From Capra hircus (taxonomy: Eukaryota > Chordata > Mammalia > Artiodactyla > Bovidae), in NCBI RefSeq assembly GCF_001704415.2, contig NC_030823.1, forward strand, positions 76,136,458-76,200,457: DNA of 64,000 bases, read 5' to 3'. A program made the position numbers and the translations under genes. The number at the start of each line of letters is the position of its first letter. The first letter of the stretch is position 1. The notes below the pieces were generated by a model, which saw nothing but the letters and a program-made list of their open reading frames with translations, had not been told where the DNA came from and searched no databases. Positions 35,197 through 45,942 of the stretch are shown piece after piece.

Positions 35197-35406
35197 CGGA
35201 CAAATACAAAGGTGTGTCGGTGGACTACTCTTGGTACAAGAACAATTACACATTTACTGCAACACTCGATGTTATGGGAAAGGAATGTGAACCTCCTGGA
35301 TGTGAACAGCAGCACCGTGACCTGTCTGCATGTGAAATTAAGGATATCAATATATCACACCCTTCATGTGAGCCTCCATTGAAATATCTCTTAGAGGTAC
35401 CACCAG
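35197..35406 (+). CDS. PTPRC: PTPRC exon 9 (cysteine-rich domain)
   Basis: This is a 210-bp phase 1-1 exon (acceptor TTTCTTTCAG, donor CCAG|GTAAAT). It encodes the membrane-distal folded domain after the mucin stalk. Read from exon 8 it starts ADKYKGVSVDYSWYKNNYTF and ends LLEVPPG. Human has DEKYANITVDYLYNKE at the start and LILDVPPG at the end. Four cysteines (KEC, PGC, SAC, PSC) sit at the human positions VEC, NTC, TEC and NSC. Sequons NYT and NIS are present; the second matches an INISH/VSISH block. The 3' intron side carries a G-rich run 65 bases into the intron. Confidence 0.97.
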
Positions 35407-35471
35407 GTAAATAACAGTTGCTTTCTATTTGTGTGTTTACAACAACAGTGCGGTTTTGTGTGTGGATTGTC

Positions 35472-35517
35472 GGGAGGCGGGGGGAGGGGACGCTGGCGGC
35501 GGTGGGGGCGGGGGGGC
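35472..35517 (+). repeat. G-rich run, potential quadruplex
   Basis: At least four runs of three or more G occur within 46 bases, 65 bases into intron 9, on the transcribed-RNA sense strand. Confidence 0.7.
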
Positions 35518-35694
35518 GTGCTGCTCTCCTGCCCCAGTGGAAGTGGTGACCTGGGAGGAGCCTTCTGTCTTCATCCCTTACTCGCCTCCCTGCACCTCTT
35601 TTACTGCGTGGTTTGTGTCGACCAGATATAATCTATTCCTCTGAGCGATTATTCATGAGCTTCTTTTCTCTCCTCAACTGAATTCAAGTCATTT

Positions 35695-35790
35695 AATATA
35701 TATATATATTTATACATTATATGTATATACATATATGCATACATTATACGTATATACACATCAATACACATATGTATATATTAATTGATA
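35695..35790. repeat. TA-rich microsatellite
   Basis: TATATATATATATTTATACA and similar alternations run for about 95 bases. Confidence 0.9.
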
Positions 35791-35825
35791 TATTAGTTAA
35801 TTGTAAGTGTATCTAGAATAAAGGT

Positions 35826-36022
35826 TTCCCAGGTGGCTCAGTGGTAAAAGAACCTATCCGCTGCTGCAGCAGCCGTGGGTTCAGTCCCTGGGTCAGGAAG
35901 ATCCCCTGGGGGAGGGCATGGCAGCCCACTCCAGTATCCTTGCCTGGAGAATCCCATGGATGGAGGAGCCCGGCGGGCTACTGTCCACCGGGTCGCAAAG
36001 AGTCGGACACGACTGAGCGCGC
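35826..36022 (+). mobile_element. Bov-tA SINE
   Basis: The copy runs from TTTCCCAGGTGGCTCAGTG to GGACACGACTGAGCGCGC. Confidence 0.93.
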
Positions 36023-36584
36023 ATGCGCATGTCTAGGCTATCTTGGGGGAAGGATACAAAGTCAAAAATTTGATGTTTGTGGGAAAAAAAAGTACTTTTG
36101 CAAAAAAAATTAAAAAGGAGAGTTATAGTCACGTTAGGGGGATCCAGCTGGTTTTGGTGCCTCAGTGACTGCTGGGAAAGAGAAGGGGCTAAGGTACTGT
36201 GTGGACTTCAGGGACACAACCTTCACTAAATGTGTTTTCAAAATGAGACTTGGGAGCTGTGTAAGTTTGTTAAACCTCTTACATCTTTTATTAATCCAAG
36301 ATCATTGATTTACTTATTAACATTTATGTAGGCTAAACGTCTGATGTTTTTGAAAAAGAGAACTTAACCTACTCATTTTTAAAAAATATTACTGAAATAA
36401 ATGATCAAATAAAAACAGAAAGTGACAATTTTTAAAAAATGCATCACCCAGAGGGAATCTCACACGCTCTGTGTAATGACCATTCAATGAAAATAATCAA
36501 AGAGTAAAGGAAAAACTGAAAATATAAGTAAGAATACAAAATGAGGCCAGTCTTTTAAAATGTGCAAAAGATGCAATTTTATCT

Positions 36585-36711
36585 AGATTTTTGCTTGGGT
36601 TCTACTTTTTAAAAGTAGTGTAAATTTTAAATGAATTAGCATTACATATATTGGTAGCATTTCATTTAGAATTTACGCTACTTTCAAGAAATAGAACCCA
36701 AACAAAAATCT
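36585..36711. repeat. Imperfect 51-bp inverted repeat
   Basis: Arms 36585-36635 and 36661-36711 match at 45 of 51 positions when one is reverse-complemented. All six differences are transitions. The loop is 25 bases. It may be a miniature inverted-repeat transposon; I cannot name the family. Confidence 0.9.
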
Positions 36712-36898
36712 AAAACAAAAAAAAGAAAAGAATAAAGGCTTAAGAAGTGCAAAACCCTGAGAATTATTCAACTTTTCAAAAGTAATCTAAATTCTTGCCA
36801 GATTCTGTATCATGAATATAATTTGAATAACTGTCACTGAGCATACGGCACACATTATGGAATATTAATCATCCATTTTTGTATCTTTATTCTGACAG

Positions 36899-37042
36899 AT
36901 CCTAATCAGTTTGAGCTGATAGACTGTGTGAAACCTAAAGAAGCAGCTACTTCCCTTTGTTTACGTTGGCAAAATGAAAATTTTACCGATAATGGACAAT
37001 TCAAGTGTGATGAAAATAAAACTGAATACAAATTTCAGTGTG
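36899..37042 (+). CDS. PTPRC: PTPRC exon 10 (FNIII-like)
   Basis: This is a 144-bp phase 1-1 exon with acceptor TTCTGACAG and donor GTG|GTAAGA. It reads DPNQFELIDCVKPKEAATS, then LCLRWQNENFT, and ends EYKFQC. Human has EKFQLHDCTQVEKADTT, ICLKW and ITYRFQC, so three cysteines and the tryptophan are conserved. Sequons are NFT and NKT. It forms the first part of an FNIII-like domain of the rigid ectodomain stem. Confidence 0.97.
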
Positions 37043-38148
37043 GTAAGAATTTAACATTGATCAGAGGAGGTTTCTTTTTTTTTTTTTTCCTATAGTTGGA
37101 AGTTTCTCTAAATATTATCTAATAGTTCCCTCCTCCCTCCTTTCATCCACTCTCTTTCAACCTCTCTCCCTCTCTCTCTTGCACAGTCCATGAACGTTTG
37201 GAATTGAACACTTGTATTCTTTATACCACTCAAACTCATAAAAGGGACAAATACTTCACTGGAAGAATAACTTTTGAAATAGCAGTATCATTTTTATTTA
37301 TAAGAATTTTCTTGGCAACAGTTACGCAGGAGGCGTTGCTGAAGAGATTATCAGAGAAGAGTTTAAAAAGTTAAGATGCTCATTCTCTTAGCATGAGTGG
37401 GAAAGCAAGCAATTTCATGTGACTCTATGAGTTCCTTTTTCAGCCTTCCATCAACAACACTCATAAAAAACTGCCAGAAGACTTTTACAGACGAAAATAG
37501 GAAAAGAAAAATCAGAGCTGCAAGGGATATGAGCTGCTGTTCATGGAAGGGGGGACACTCGAGATAGAATTTCTTTTTAATAATTAATGATCTAATACCT
37601 TTTAATTTCTCTTCATTTGAGGTTATTGGGATGAAATCTCCCTCCCTTGGCATAAAGCCACCTGCTAGGCCGTATTTGGCAAGACACACAGACGAAAATA
37701 CACACTCTCCCAGAGGGTGGAGTGCGGGACTAGTTATAGACATCATGTTTCAGGGAAGATGTGCAGCTTGGACACGAGCAGGATGAGGAAGCAAGAGCAG
37801 ACGCATGACGGGCTGGCGACACAGCCATGGCCTCAGATATCTGCGAGATAAAGGCTAACTCAAATGCAGTCTCAGCTCTGAACAGAGAGCGATGAGCTAA
37901 CACCTCATTTCCTCAGTTAAATTAGAGACACTCTAAAGTTCAGTTCTACTTACCAGTGTTTTCTTTAACAATGAGTGTAGCAAAATCACACATTATTGCA
38001 GCAGATCTCTGGATCTTCTACTTATTGTTTTGACTATTTGCATAGGTTTTTAATCTAATAGATATTAACTATAGATATAAAACCAAAGTGAAATTTAAGT
38101 GTGATATATTACATTCATATACTCACATGCAATACTTATTTTTTTTAG
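37043..38148 (+). other. PTPRC intron 10
   Basis: This 1106-bp intron has a polyT run near 37076 and a CT-rich stretch near 37124-37183. An open frame on the minus strand (37363-37746) has no recognisable product. I recognised no interspersed repeat. Confidence 0.85.
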
Positions 38149-38292
38149 ATGGCCGTTTTCAAAGTGGTAATGAAACAACATTTAAAGTGAGCAACCTTCA
38201 ACCCAGAACTAATTATACTTGTAGTTCGCAAGTATTCTATAATAAACGGCTTCTTACTAGCCAGAATAAAACTATTGAAACGGATTTTGAAG
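38149..38292 (+). CDS. PTPRC: PTPRC exon 11 (FNIII-like)
   Basis: This is a 144-bp phase 1-1 exon with acceptor TTTTTTTTAG and donor GAAG|GTGAGT. It reads DGRFQSGNETTFKVSNLQPR, then TNYTCSSQVFYNKRL, and ends ETDFE. It matches human KLENLEPEHEYKC...ILYNNHKFTNAS...KTDF. Three sequons are visible (NET, NYT, NKT). A BovA2 SINE begins 73 bp after the donor. Confidence 0.97.
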
Positions 38293-38364
38293 GTGAGTAT
38301 ATTGCTTACATTTGTATGTTAAATTTCTTTTCTTTTTATAGTCTTATGATTCTTATGATTCTTT

Positions 38365-38640
38365 GGGAGAAGGCAATGGCACCCCACTCCAGCACTCTTG
38401 CCTGGAAAATCCCATGGATGGAGGAGCCTGGTGGGTCGCAGTCCATGGGGTCGCTAAGAGTCGGACACGACTGAGCGACTTCACTTTCACTTTTCACTTT
38501 CATGCATTGGAGAAGGAAATGGCTACTCACTCCAGTGTTCTTGCCTGGAGAATCCCGGGGATGGGGGAGCCTGGTGGGCTGCCGTCTATGGGGTCGCACA
38601 GAGTCGGACATGACTGAAGTGACTTAGCAGCAGCAGCAGC
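38365..38640 (+). mobile_element. BovA2 SINE with exact 10-bp target duplication
   Basis: This sense dimeric BovA with an AGCAGCAGCAGC tail is flanked by exact copies of ATGATTCTTT at 38355-38364 and 38641-38650. Confidence 0.96.
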
Positions 38641-39174
38641 ATGATTCTTTAAGAATCATAGAAAAAGATATTATGAATTTGGAGAAGGGGTTTCACAGAA
38701 AGGCGTTGTGTCCATTTTAAAGTGAGAATTTAGAAATAAATGACAGAGAATCCAAACCTCCATGAAGTTTTTGCAAACTGTAGGCTGCTGGGAGGTCCAG
38801 GTGGAAACAAAACTGTGAGGTAAGTGACATGCTTGTTCCCACAATCCCCATTGCATCTCCCCGTTCCTGTAGCAGCCTCCTCCTTCTGGTGTCTCCTGCC
38901 TCTTCTGGGCCACTTTCAAATCCTGCCTCTCACAGGAGTAAGGTGAGCACAGAAGCTAATGAGAAGCAGTGATAAAGCGGATTGTTGAAAGCAAAATGAT
39001 AGTTGTTACTACTGAGAAGCCAGCAACATGAATACTAACAGGATTATTAGAACTAGTAGCAATTGAAAAATAATTCTGGAAAATAACAGCATCTGGAGGA
39101 TGGCAGGGAGAAGGAATCGAAAAGTGCTAAAACTATAGTCATATTTAGCGGAAGTAGAGAGATTAGTAGAAATG

Positions 39175-39872
39175 AAGCCTCTCGATGAAGGTGAAATGGA
39201 GAATGAAAAAGCTGACTTAAGACTAAGATCATGGTATCTGTTCCCATCACTTCATGGCAAATAGATGGGGAAAAAATGGAAACAGTGACACACTTTATTT
39301 TCCTGGGCTCCAAAATCACTTCAGATAATGACTGCAGCCATGAAATTAAAAGATGCTTGATCCTTGGAAGAAAAGCTATAATGAGCTGAGACAGTGAAAA
39401 AGCGGAGACATCACTTTGCTGACAAAGGTCCATATAGTCAAAGGGATGGTTTTTCCAGTGGTCATGTACAGATGTGAGAGTTGGACCATAAAGAAGACTG
39501 AACACCAAAGAATTAATACTTTCGAACTGTGGTGTTGGAGAAGACTCTTGAGAGTCCCTTGGACTGCATGGAAATCCAACGAGTCAGTTCTAAAGGAAAT
39601 CAACCCTGAATATTCATTGGAAGGACTGATGCTGAAGCTGAAGCTCTAATACCTTGGTCACCTGATGTGAAGAGCTGACTCAATGAAATAAACCCTGATG
39701 CTGGGAAAGATTAAAGGCAGGAGGAGAAGGGGATGACAGAGGATGAGATGGTTGGATGGCGTCACTGACTCGAGGGATATGAGTTTGAGCAAGCTCCAGG
39801 AGAGAGTGAAGGACAGAGAAACCTCACTTGCTGCCGTCCAAAGAGTTGAACACAACTGAGTGGCTAAACAAC
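39175..39872 (+). mobile_element. BovB 3' fragment (0.7 kb)
   Basis: This is the sense 3' part of a BovB reverse transcriptase frame: GATCATGGTATCTGTTCCC, then GAATTAATACTTTCGAACTG, then GAACACAACTGAGTGGC. It is interrupted by stops and frameshifts. Confidence 0.92.
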
Positions 39873-40029
39873 CAAGAGGCTCCAGTTGACTTCAGAAATT
39901 TACTAGGAAAATATGGTAATTGTGAGGCAGTTTATGAACAACCACTAAAAATGTGAAGGACAGATAAATAGATGCCATTGTGTATAATCAGTAGAAGAAA
40001 GTTATGGAATAACAGATGTTCTACATGTT

Positions 40030-40146
40030 AAAGGAGGAAAAGGAGAAAGGAGGAGGAGCGGGAGGAGGATGAGGAGGAGGAGAAGAAAAATGGGGAGGAG
40101 GAGGGGAAGGAAGAGGAAGAACGTGGCGGGGAGGGAGAGAGAAAAG
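40030..40146 (+). repeat. Polypurine (GGA)n-like tract
   Basis: About 115 bases are almost purely A and G, mostly GGA and GAA steps. Confidence 0.9.
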
Positions 40147-40202
40147 GCCAAGTAGCGAGCAGTAGGTGAAAGAGCAGAAATGTCAAAGCATATCGAAAGC
40201 CG

Positions 40203-40412
40203 GGCTTCCCGCATAGCTCAGTTGGTGAAGAATCCGCCTGCAGTGCAGGAGACCTGGGTTCGATTCCTGGGTTGGGAAGATCTCCTGGAGAAGGGAAAGG
40301 CAACCCATTCCAGTGTTCTGGGGAAATCCTGGGAAATCCCATGGCCAAAGGTGCCTGGCGGGCTGCAGTCCATGGGGTCGCCAGTCGGACGCGATTTAGC
40401 GACTAAACAAAC
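40203..40412 (+). mobile_element. Bov-tA SINE
   Basis: The tRNA-Glu head is well kept (TTCCCGCATAGCTCAGTTGG, GGTTCGATTCC). The BovA body ends CGCGATTTAGCGAC. Confidence 0.93.
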
Positions 40413-40602
40413 CGCCGTATCAAAAGTTAGTATAAATAAAACGGTTTAAATTTACCTTTAGAAGCAAAGGCATTCAGACTCGAATAAAGTAAAGACATAT
40501 TTGAGGGGAATTTGTACCTTAAGTAAGATCGAATGATAATTTATGGGAACTTTTATCACTTAGCTCCTGTTAAATGAAATCAGTGGAGAGTGCTTGGAAA
40601 AG

Positions 40603-40640
40603 AACAACAACAACAACAACAACAAAAAACAAAACAAAAA
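40603..40640. repeat. (ACA)n / A-rich run
   Basis: ACAACAACAACAACAACAAC is followed by an A-rich tail. Confidence 0.9.
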
Positions 40641-41287
40641 TGTTAGAAAGGAGACAGTAACAAAGCCTGGAGTACAGATTATTGAAAGAAGAAACAAGCA
40701 AAAATATCAGGAATTTACTAATCAGTTTGAAGGCTTGGTTTTAAAAGAATAATAAAATAGACCTCTAGCAAAACAACCTTTCCCCATGCATTAACAAAAG
40801 GACATTAAAAATACAGCAGAAATTTCACAGATTATAAAGAATCTTGTACCCAATATGAAAAGTTAGGTAAAATGGATAATTTTCTAGAACATACGAATTA
40901 TGAGCATTTGCCTAGGGGAAAAGTTAGAAAATTAGACTTAAAATTACAGTCTAATACCTCTTCACTCACTTCACACTCCCTGACTGCTTACTTCACCTAC
41001 CCTTTAAAAAAGAAAAACCAGAAAGGTAAGCTTACAGTTTCTGTCCTATCCAAACTACCCCACAGTATAGAAAACATGTAAATCTATCAACTCACTTTGA
41101 TTATTGTTAGGGTTTGGAATAGGCTTAGGGATACCGTTATGTGGATACCAAACATGCACAAAGATGAGGCCACTGTAAGCCGGTCTCTTCCGTGCACGTA
41201 GGTACTGAATAGTAAATGAATGACTAACCAAGTCAATCCTCTAGTACATTATAAAACATATAGTTACAAAAGAAGATATACAGAAGT

Positions 41288-41478
41288 GTTATATGCTCAG
41301 TTGTGTCCGACTCTTTACAACCCCATGGGCTGTAAACTGCCAGGCCCCTCTATCCGTGAGATTCTCCAGGCAAGAAGACTGCAGTGGGTTGCCATTCCCT
41401 TCTCCAGGGGATCTTCGCAACCCAAGGACTGAACCCAGGCCTGCTGCATTGCAGGCAGATTCTTTACTTTCTGAGCCA
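41288..41478 (-). mobile_element. Bov-tA SINE
   Basis: The antisense copy runs from TTATATGCTCAGTTGTGTCC to TACTTTCTGAGCCAAATG. It lies about 170 bp before exon 12. Confidence 0.92.
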
Positions 41479-41645
41479 AATGATCTCTAAAGAAAATGTA
41501 ACAAGAGCAGGTATCTTTCTTACAATTTCATCTTTGATTCATAGTTAATCAAATTATGACTATTAACGGTGCATGCTAATAATATGCCAAATGGTTTCTC
41601 TATGTCCTGTTTTTTTCATATTTTATCTTCTTATTCTCTCAACAG

Positions 41646-41765
41646 AACCAAAAGCACCTCAGAATTTTTCTTGTTCTGCTAAAAGTGCAACTGAAGGAAA
41701 AATTACCTGGACACCACCTCAAAATTATTTTGATATATTCTCTCTTTGCTATGAGATTACTCCAG
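41646..41765 (+). CDS. PTPRC: PTPRC exon 12 (FNIII-like)
   Basis: This is a 120-bp phase 1-1 exon with acceptor TCTCAACAG and donor CCAG|GTAACT. It reads EPKAPQNFSCSAKSATEGKI, then TWTPPQNYFDIFSLCYEITP. Human has [20 protein letters not shown] followed by NPPQRSFHNFTLCYIKE. The two cysteines, the tryptophan and the PPQ motif are conserved. One sequon (NFS) is present. Confidence 0.97.
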
Positions 41766-43831
41766 GTAACTTGTAGAAAATTTAATTCCATATCAGGAAA
41801 GATAAATGTAAAATTGGAAAACACTAGATATATGGATGAAGCAAGTGAGCCATGGAGCTTTCTACACAGCAACCGTGATGGGCATCCCATATGTCCTGAT
41901 TTTAAGAACTGCCTCCACTTACTATGGACTCCCCAGCCTCTGAGATGACCGAAGCTCAGAACATCCCCAATATTGCTTGTCCTTCTTGACCTTCTTACTT
42001 ATAATCTTTACACTCTAAAGCCTAGAGAAAGAAAATCTCTGGACGATAATACTCAGCTGTCTTCCACATATTATGTAAGTGAGCTGCACTGGTTTGAACT
42101 TATTGTTCTGGACGAAAAACAAACCACTTCCATAGCTTGATCCAACTGGTGCACACAGAAAACTAGGTGAATAAAAATGAACACATTCCTATTTAGTCAT
42201 GGAGGGCACTTTACCAGCCAGTGGAATCTTAGAACGTAGTTCTAGTTAGCATGAAACTTCTGCAGAAGTACAGGCAGTCTAAAACACGTGCTATGACGAA
42301 TCCAACCAGTGGACTCACCCTTCCTTTGGAGGGACTATTTAAGAAAACAGACCTCTCCTGGATGATGCGAGGTATCTAAAATGCCTGTAGAACACAGTGG
42401 GGACTGTGGACCATCTCAGAATAGACTCTGCCCTTGGGATAGCCCTCTTGACAGCCCTTGCCCTGTAGTTTAAAGTAGTTTTGAGCTGAACATCTCACAG
42501 AGTTCCGTCTCTTTAGTGGGTAGGTGAAGTTTTCAGATTTCAAGAGGCAGAAAGCCACTTCTCTTCAGCATGTTATTGCATATTTTGATAACATGTGCCT
42601 TTTGCTGGTTGAATCATAATAATCAAACTCCTAAAGCAAAGCTCCATCCTCATGTAGTTTTCCAGTTAGCATAAGAGGACTCAAATGCTATGGAGAAGAA
42701 ATGTTTGCCATGTATTTGAGCTTACGGTACTTTGAAAAGTTATGTCTATGAGAAAAGGAAAGTGGAAATTATAGGAAGATAAAACTGCAGGACAGCCGGA
42801 TGGTCTGCCTCGCTGGACCCCTCTCCTGTGAGCTCTCTTTGCTTGGTTTCTGTGTGAGCACATTGGTTTTCTTTTCTCTTTTCTGAATCTCCTTCTCACT
42901 TTCCCTTGCTGTATTCCTCACTTTTTATATTCTCTCTCCACTATGGCGTTCTTTCAATGCCAGAGTATAAGGAGGGAATTTATGGAACAATGTTTACCAT
43001 TCCTTTTCATTCTATACAGTTTAAAAAAGCATTTGAATAATAGGCTTAGAAGGAGGTAATGCATTGGTTATTGCGGTCAGACAAGTTCTTGTTTATTTTT
43101 TGCAATGAGTACAGATCCTTTTATGACCGCCCTGTGATAATCCTTGAACAGAATGGGTAGGGAAGGATGGGCAGGGATACAACATCAGGCTTTGTGTGCC
43201 CTTTTCTCAGAAACTCGGTTGGTAACTGGCTGAATTCAGCCTCCACGGTGGCTCACGCACTGACTCTGCTCAAAGGGTTCTTCGGAACCAGCTCACCCGC
43301 AGTCCCCTGTCTCTTACGGCCTTCAGACTCCGTTGTTTTCCCTCATTGTCTCAATTCCTATAGCGCTCAGAGGAGTAGGACGTGGAGATGGAGTTATCGG
43401 TGATCAAATGGATTCTGCATCCGAAGTCCAAAACGGTAGCTCATACCAAAGTTCAAAGTTTGGAGGTTATCAGGAAAAGCTTCACTAAAGTATTAGAAGA
43501 CAGACTTTCATAATATCCACCACGGGCTGTGCTTTCTCGGAAAGAAAATAGACCATCTTCATTGATACGCTTGGACTCATTTATTAATATGTTATGTACC
43601 AAATTAACTATGAAACCATTAGTTTGGAATACTTGAGTTTATTTGGAGTAATTACATTCATTCAGTATGTTTGCCAATAGTTGTATGCACTTCTGAGCAC
43701 AAACAGTATTTTTGTATTTCAGTCACTCAGTTTGGAGTGGACTTGGAATGATTTAATGTACAGAACAAGTTAAATATGTGGTAATCCTGACTTTTGATGA
43801 CTTAATAAATTGTTCTGTTTTTCCCTCTGAG
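41766..43831 (+). other. PTPRC intron 12
   Basis: This 2066-bp intron has no repeat I can name. It is mostly AT-rich unique DNA. It ends TTTTTCCCTCTGAG, a GAG acceptor. Confidence 0.85.
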
Positions 43832-43990
43832 GTAAACCAAGTTGCCCCACTCTGGATAAAACCCAGTACGGAACAGATTTGCACCATTTGACACCTTTCA
43901 CAGACTATGAGGTGAAGTTACAAGCCTGCGTCACAGGAAAAAGAGTTTGCAGTGAAAATGCGACCTGTACATTTAAGACAGATGCAACAG
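43832..43990 (+). CDS. PTPRC: PTPRC exon 13 (FNIII-like)
   Basis: This is a 159-bp phase 1-1 exon with donor ACAG|GTAAGT. It reads GKPSCPTLDKTQYGTDLHHL, then TPFTDYEVKLQACVTGKR, and ends CTFKTDAT. Human has KDCLNLDKNLIKYDLQNL, KPYTKYVLSLHAY and CHFTTKSA. One sequon (NAT) is present. The acceptor is the less common GAG type. The exon opens with GTAAAC, so the acceptor junction itself looks like a donor site. Confidence 0.96.
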
Positions 43991-45733
43991 GTAAGTTATG
44001 AACTTTAATGCTTTTTTCTACGAATGGAGAAAAGCAAAGTCTAAACTGTTTAAACAGCAAGTTCACATTTATTCTTCATTTGGGAAGCACGTTGACTTGG
44101 CACATTTGTTAATGTCTAGGGTTTATAATAATTTAAAAAACAACAATTTAAAAGCTCTCATTTGAGCTTTTCTCTGTGTCCTTCAGGTGTAATCACAGAA
44201 TTGTAAGAATGAAGCCTGAGAACCTATGAGCTGGTAAAGTGTGTAAAAGTTCAGGCAATTAAGTACCTAACCAACTCAGAGAAAAATGAGTTATCTATTG
44301 TTTTCTTTATTGTCTGGAAATTTTGACTGCTAGTAGATACCTGAGAATACCACACTCACGAACTATTCACTTGCTGACTTTTGCTTGCACAAGTACTTCA
44401 TAAACCATAATACTTTGCCAGCATTTTCTTCTCATTGCAGTGAACTGCGTACTGTTTTAAGTCCCGTTTTACATTTATTCAACTCTTGCCACCAATGGGA
44501 GGCATCACAGATTCCAGGTGCAAAGCTCCATCCGTCACTGGGGTGACTGTGAACTCCATGAGGGTCAGGACAGAAGAAACAGCCCTGTGCAGATCAGCAG
44601 CCAGGGCTCCAGAGACCCTCCTTGGGGCTAGGCTCACGGAAGACAGGTGTTCTACTCAGGGCTGGGTATAAAATGCTCCTAATGTCATTTAAGTTCATGC
44701 TTCAAAAATCCAAGTCCTCAAACTTTACACTTTGGTTATTTTCCTGAATTCCTATGCTATCACAGACACAAAGATGATTTGTTGCTGATGAAGAATTCAG
44801 CCAGGTATCTCCAGGGTCATGTAAGCGCTTCCAAAAGGAGGGCCTGAGCCGTCTGTAGGTCTTCGAGGTTTCCCCATCACCATCTCTTCCCTCCCTGCCC
44901 CTTCTCTTCATTTCCTCTGTTTTCTACTTCTACACACTCTCTGTGACAAAACTAGATAGCGTGTTAAAAAGCAGAGACATCACTTTGCCAGCAAAGGTCC
45001 ATATGGTCAAAGCTGTGTTTTTCCAGTAGTTGTGTACAGCTATGAGGATTGTACCATAAAGAGGGCTGAGTGCCAAACAACTGATACTTTCAATCTGTGG
45101 TGCTAGAGAAGACACTCGAGAGTCCCTTGGACCTCGAGGAGATCCAACCAGTTCATCCTAAAGGAAATCAATCCTGAATATTCATTGGAAGGACTGCTGC
45201 TGAAGGTGAAGCTCCAATAATTTGGCCACAAGATGTGAAGAGCCAACTCACTGGAAAAGGCCCTGATTCTGGGAAGCATGGAGAGCAGGAGGAGAAGGGG
45301 GCAGCAGGGGATGAGATGGTTGGACGGTATCATCGACTCAATGACATGAGTTTGAGTAAGCTCCAGGAGACAGTGAAGGACAGGAAGTCTGGGGTGCTGC
45401 AGTCTTTGGGGCTGCAAAATGCTGGACACAGCTGAGTGACTGAAGAATAAGAACAGCATGCTCTCTTTGGGAGAATCGCAAACATCTCAGAGTTTCAAGT
45501 ACAGCTTATGTGCTAATATTCATTGAAAGATGTGTAATTTATTTTCAGATGTTTTCTTAAGCAGCTTTTTAATGTACATTATCTCCTAATTTCCCCATCC
45601 CCAAATAAGCACTTAGAATGGTTTATATTGTTCACATATGTTACCCAGTAATTTAAATATTCATTTAACAAATGGTTAAAGTAACCACTGTTTTTTTTTG
45701 TTTGTTTGTTTGTTTTCTTTTTCATTTTGATAG
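43991..45733 (+). other. PTPRC intron 13
   Basis: This 1743-bp intron contains a sense BovB 3' fragment (44945-45447) and a T/G-rich run just before exon 14. Confidence 0.87.
44945..45447 (+). mobile_element. BovB 3' fragment (0.5 kb)
   Basis: The sense BovB 3' end contains AGCAGAGACATCACTTTGCC, GAAATCAATCCTGAATATTC and a terminal CACAGCTGAGTGACTGAAG. Confidence 0.92.
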
Positions 45734-45942
45734 ATCCAAGTGAGGTCATTGGTCTAAGTGCTTCACGGAAGACAGAAAATACTATAGAAGTGAACTGTAA
45801 ACCTCCTAACTGGATTAATGGCCCCAAAGGGAAGTATCATTTGGAAGTGAGAATTGGAGATACCTTGGTTAAAAGTTATTCAAGATCAGAATGCAGATTC
45901 TTGGTAGAAGATCTTCAGTACTTAACAGAATATATTTTTTGG
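45734..45942 (+). CDS. PTPRC: PTPRC exon 14 (last FNIII-like domain)
   Basis: This is a 209-bp exon, phase 1 in and phase 0 out, with acceptor TTTTGATAG and donor TGG|GTAAGA. It reads DPSEVIGLSASRKTENTIEV, then NCKPPNWINGPKGKYHLEVR, and ends VEDLQYLTEYIFW. Human has [40 protein letters not shown] and VKDLQYSTDYTFK. This is the best conserved part of the ectodomain in the window. Confidence 0.98.

Larger units (their letters stand above)
35407..36898 (+). other. PTPRC intron 9
   Basis: This 1492-bp intron starts with a G-rich run, then a TA-rich microsatellite and a sense Bov-tA SINE. A 51-bp inverted repeat lies about 190 bp before exon 10. Confidence 0.88.
38293..41645 (+). other. PTPRC intron 11
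   Basis: This 3353-bp intron holds a BovA2 SINE, a 0.7-kb sense BovB 3' fragment, a polypurine tract, an (ACA)n run and two Bov-tA SINEs. No exon was seen. Confidence 0.88.
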
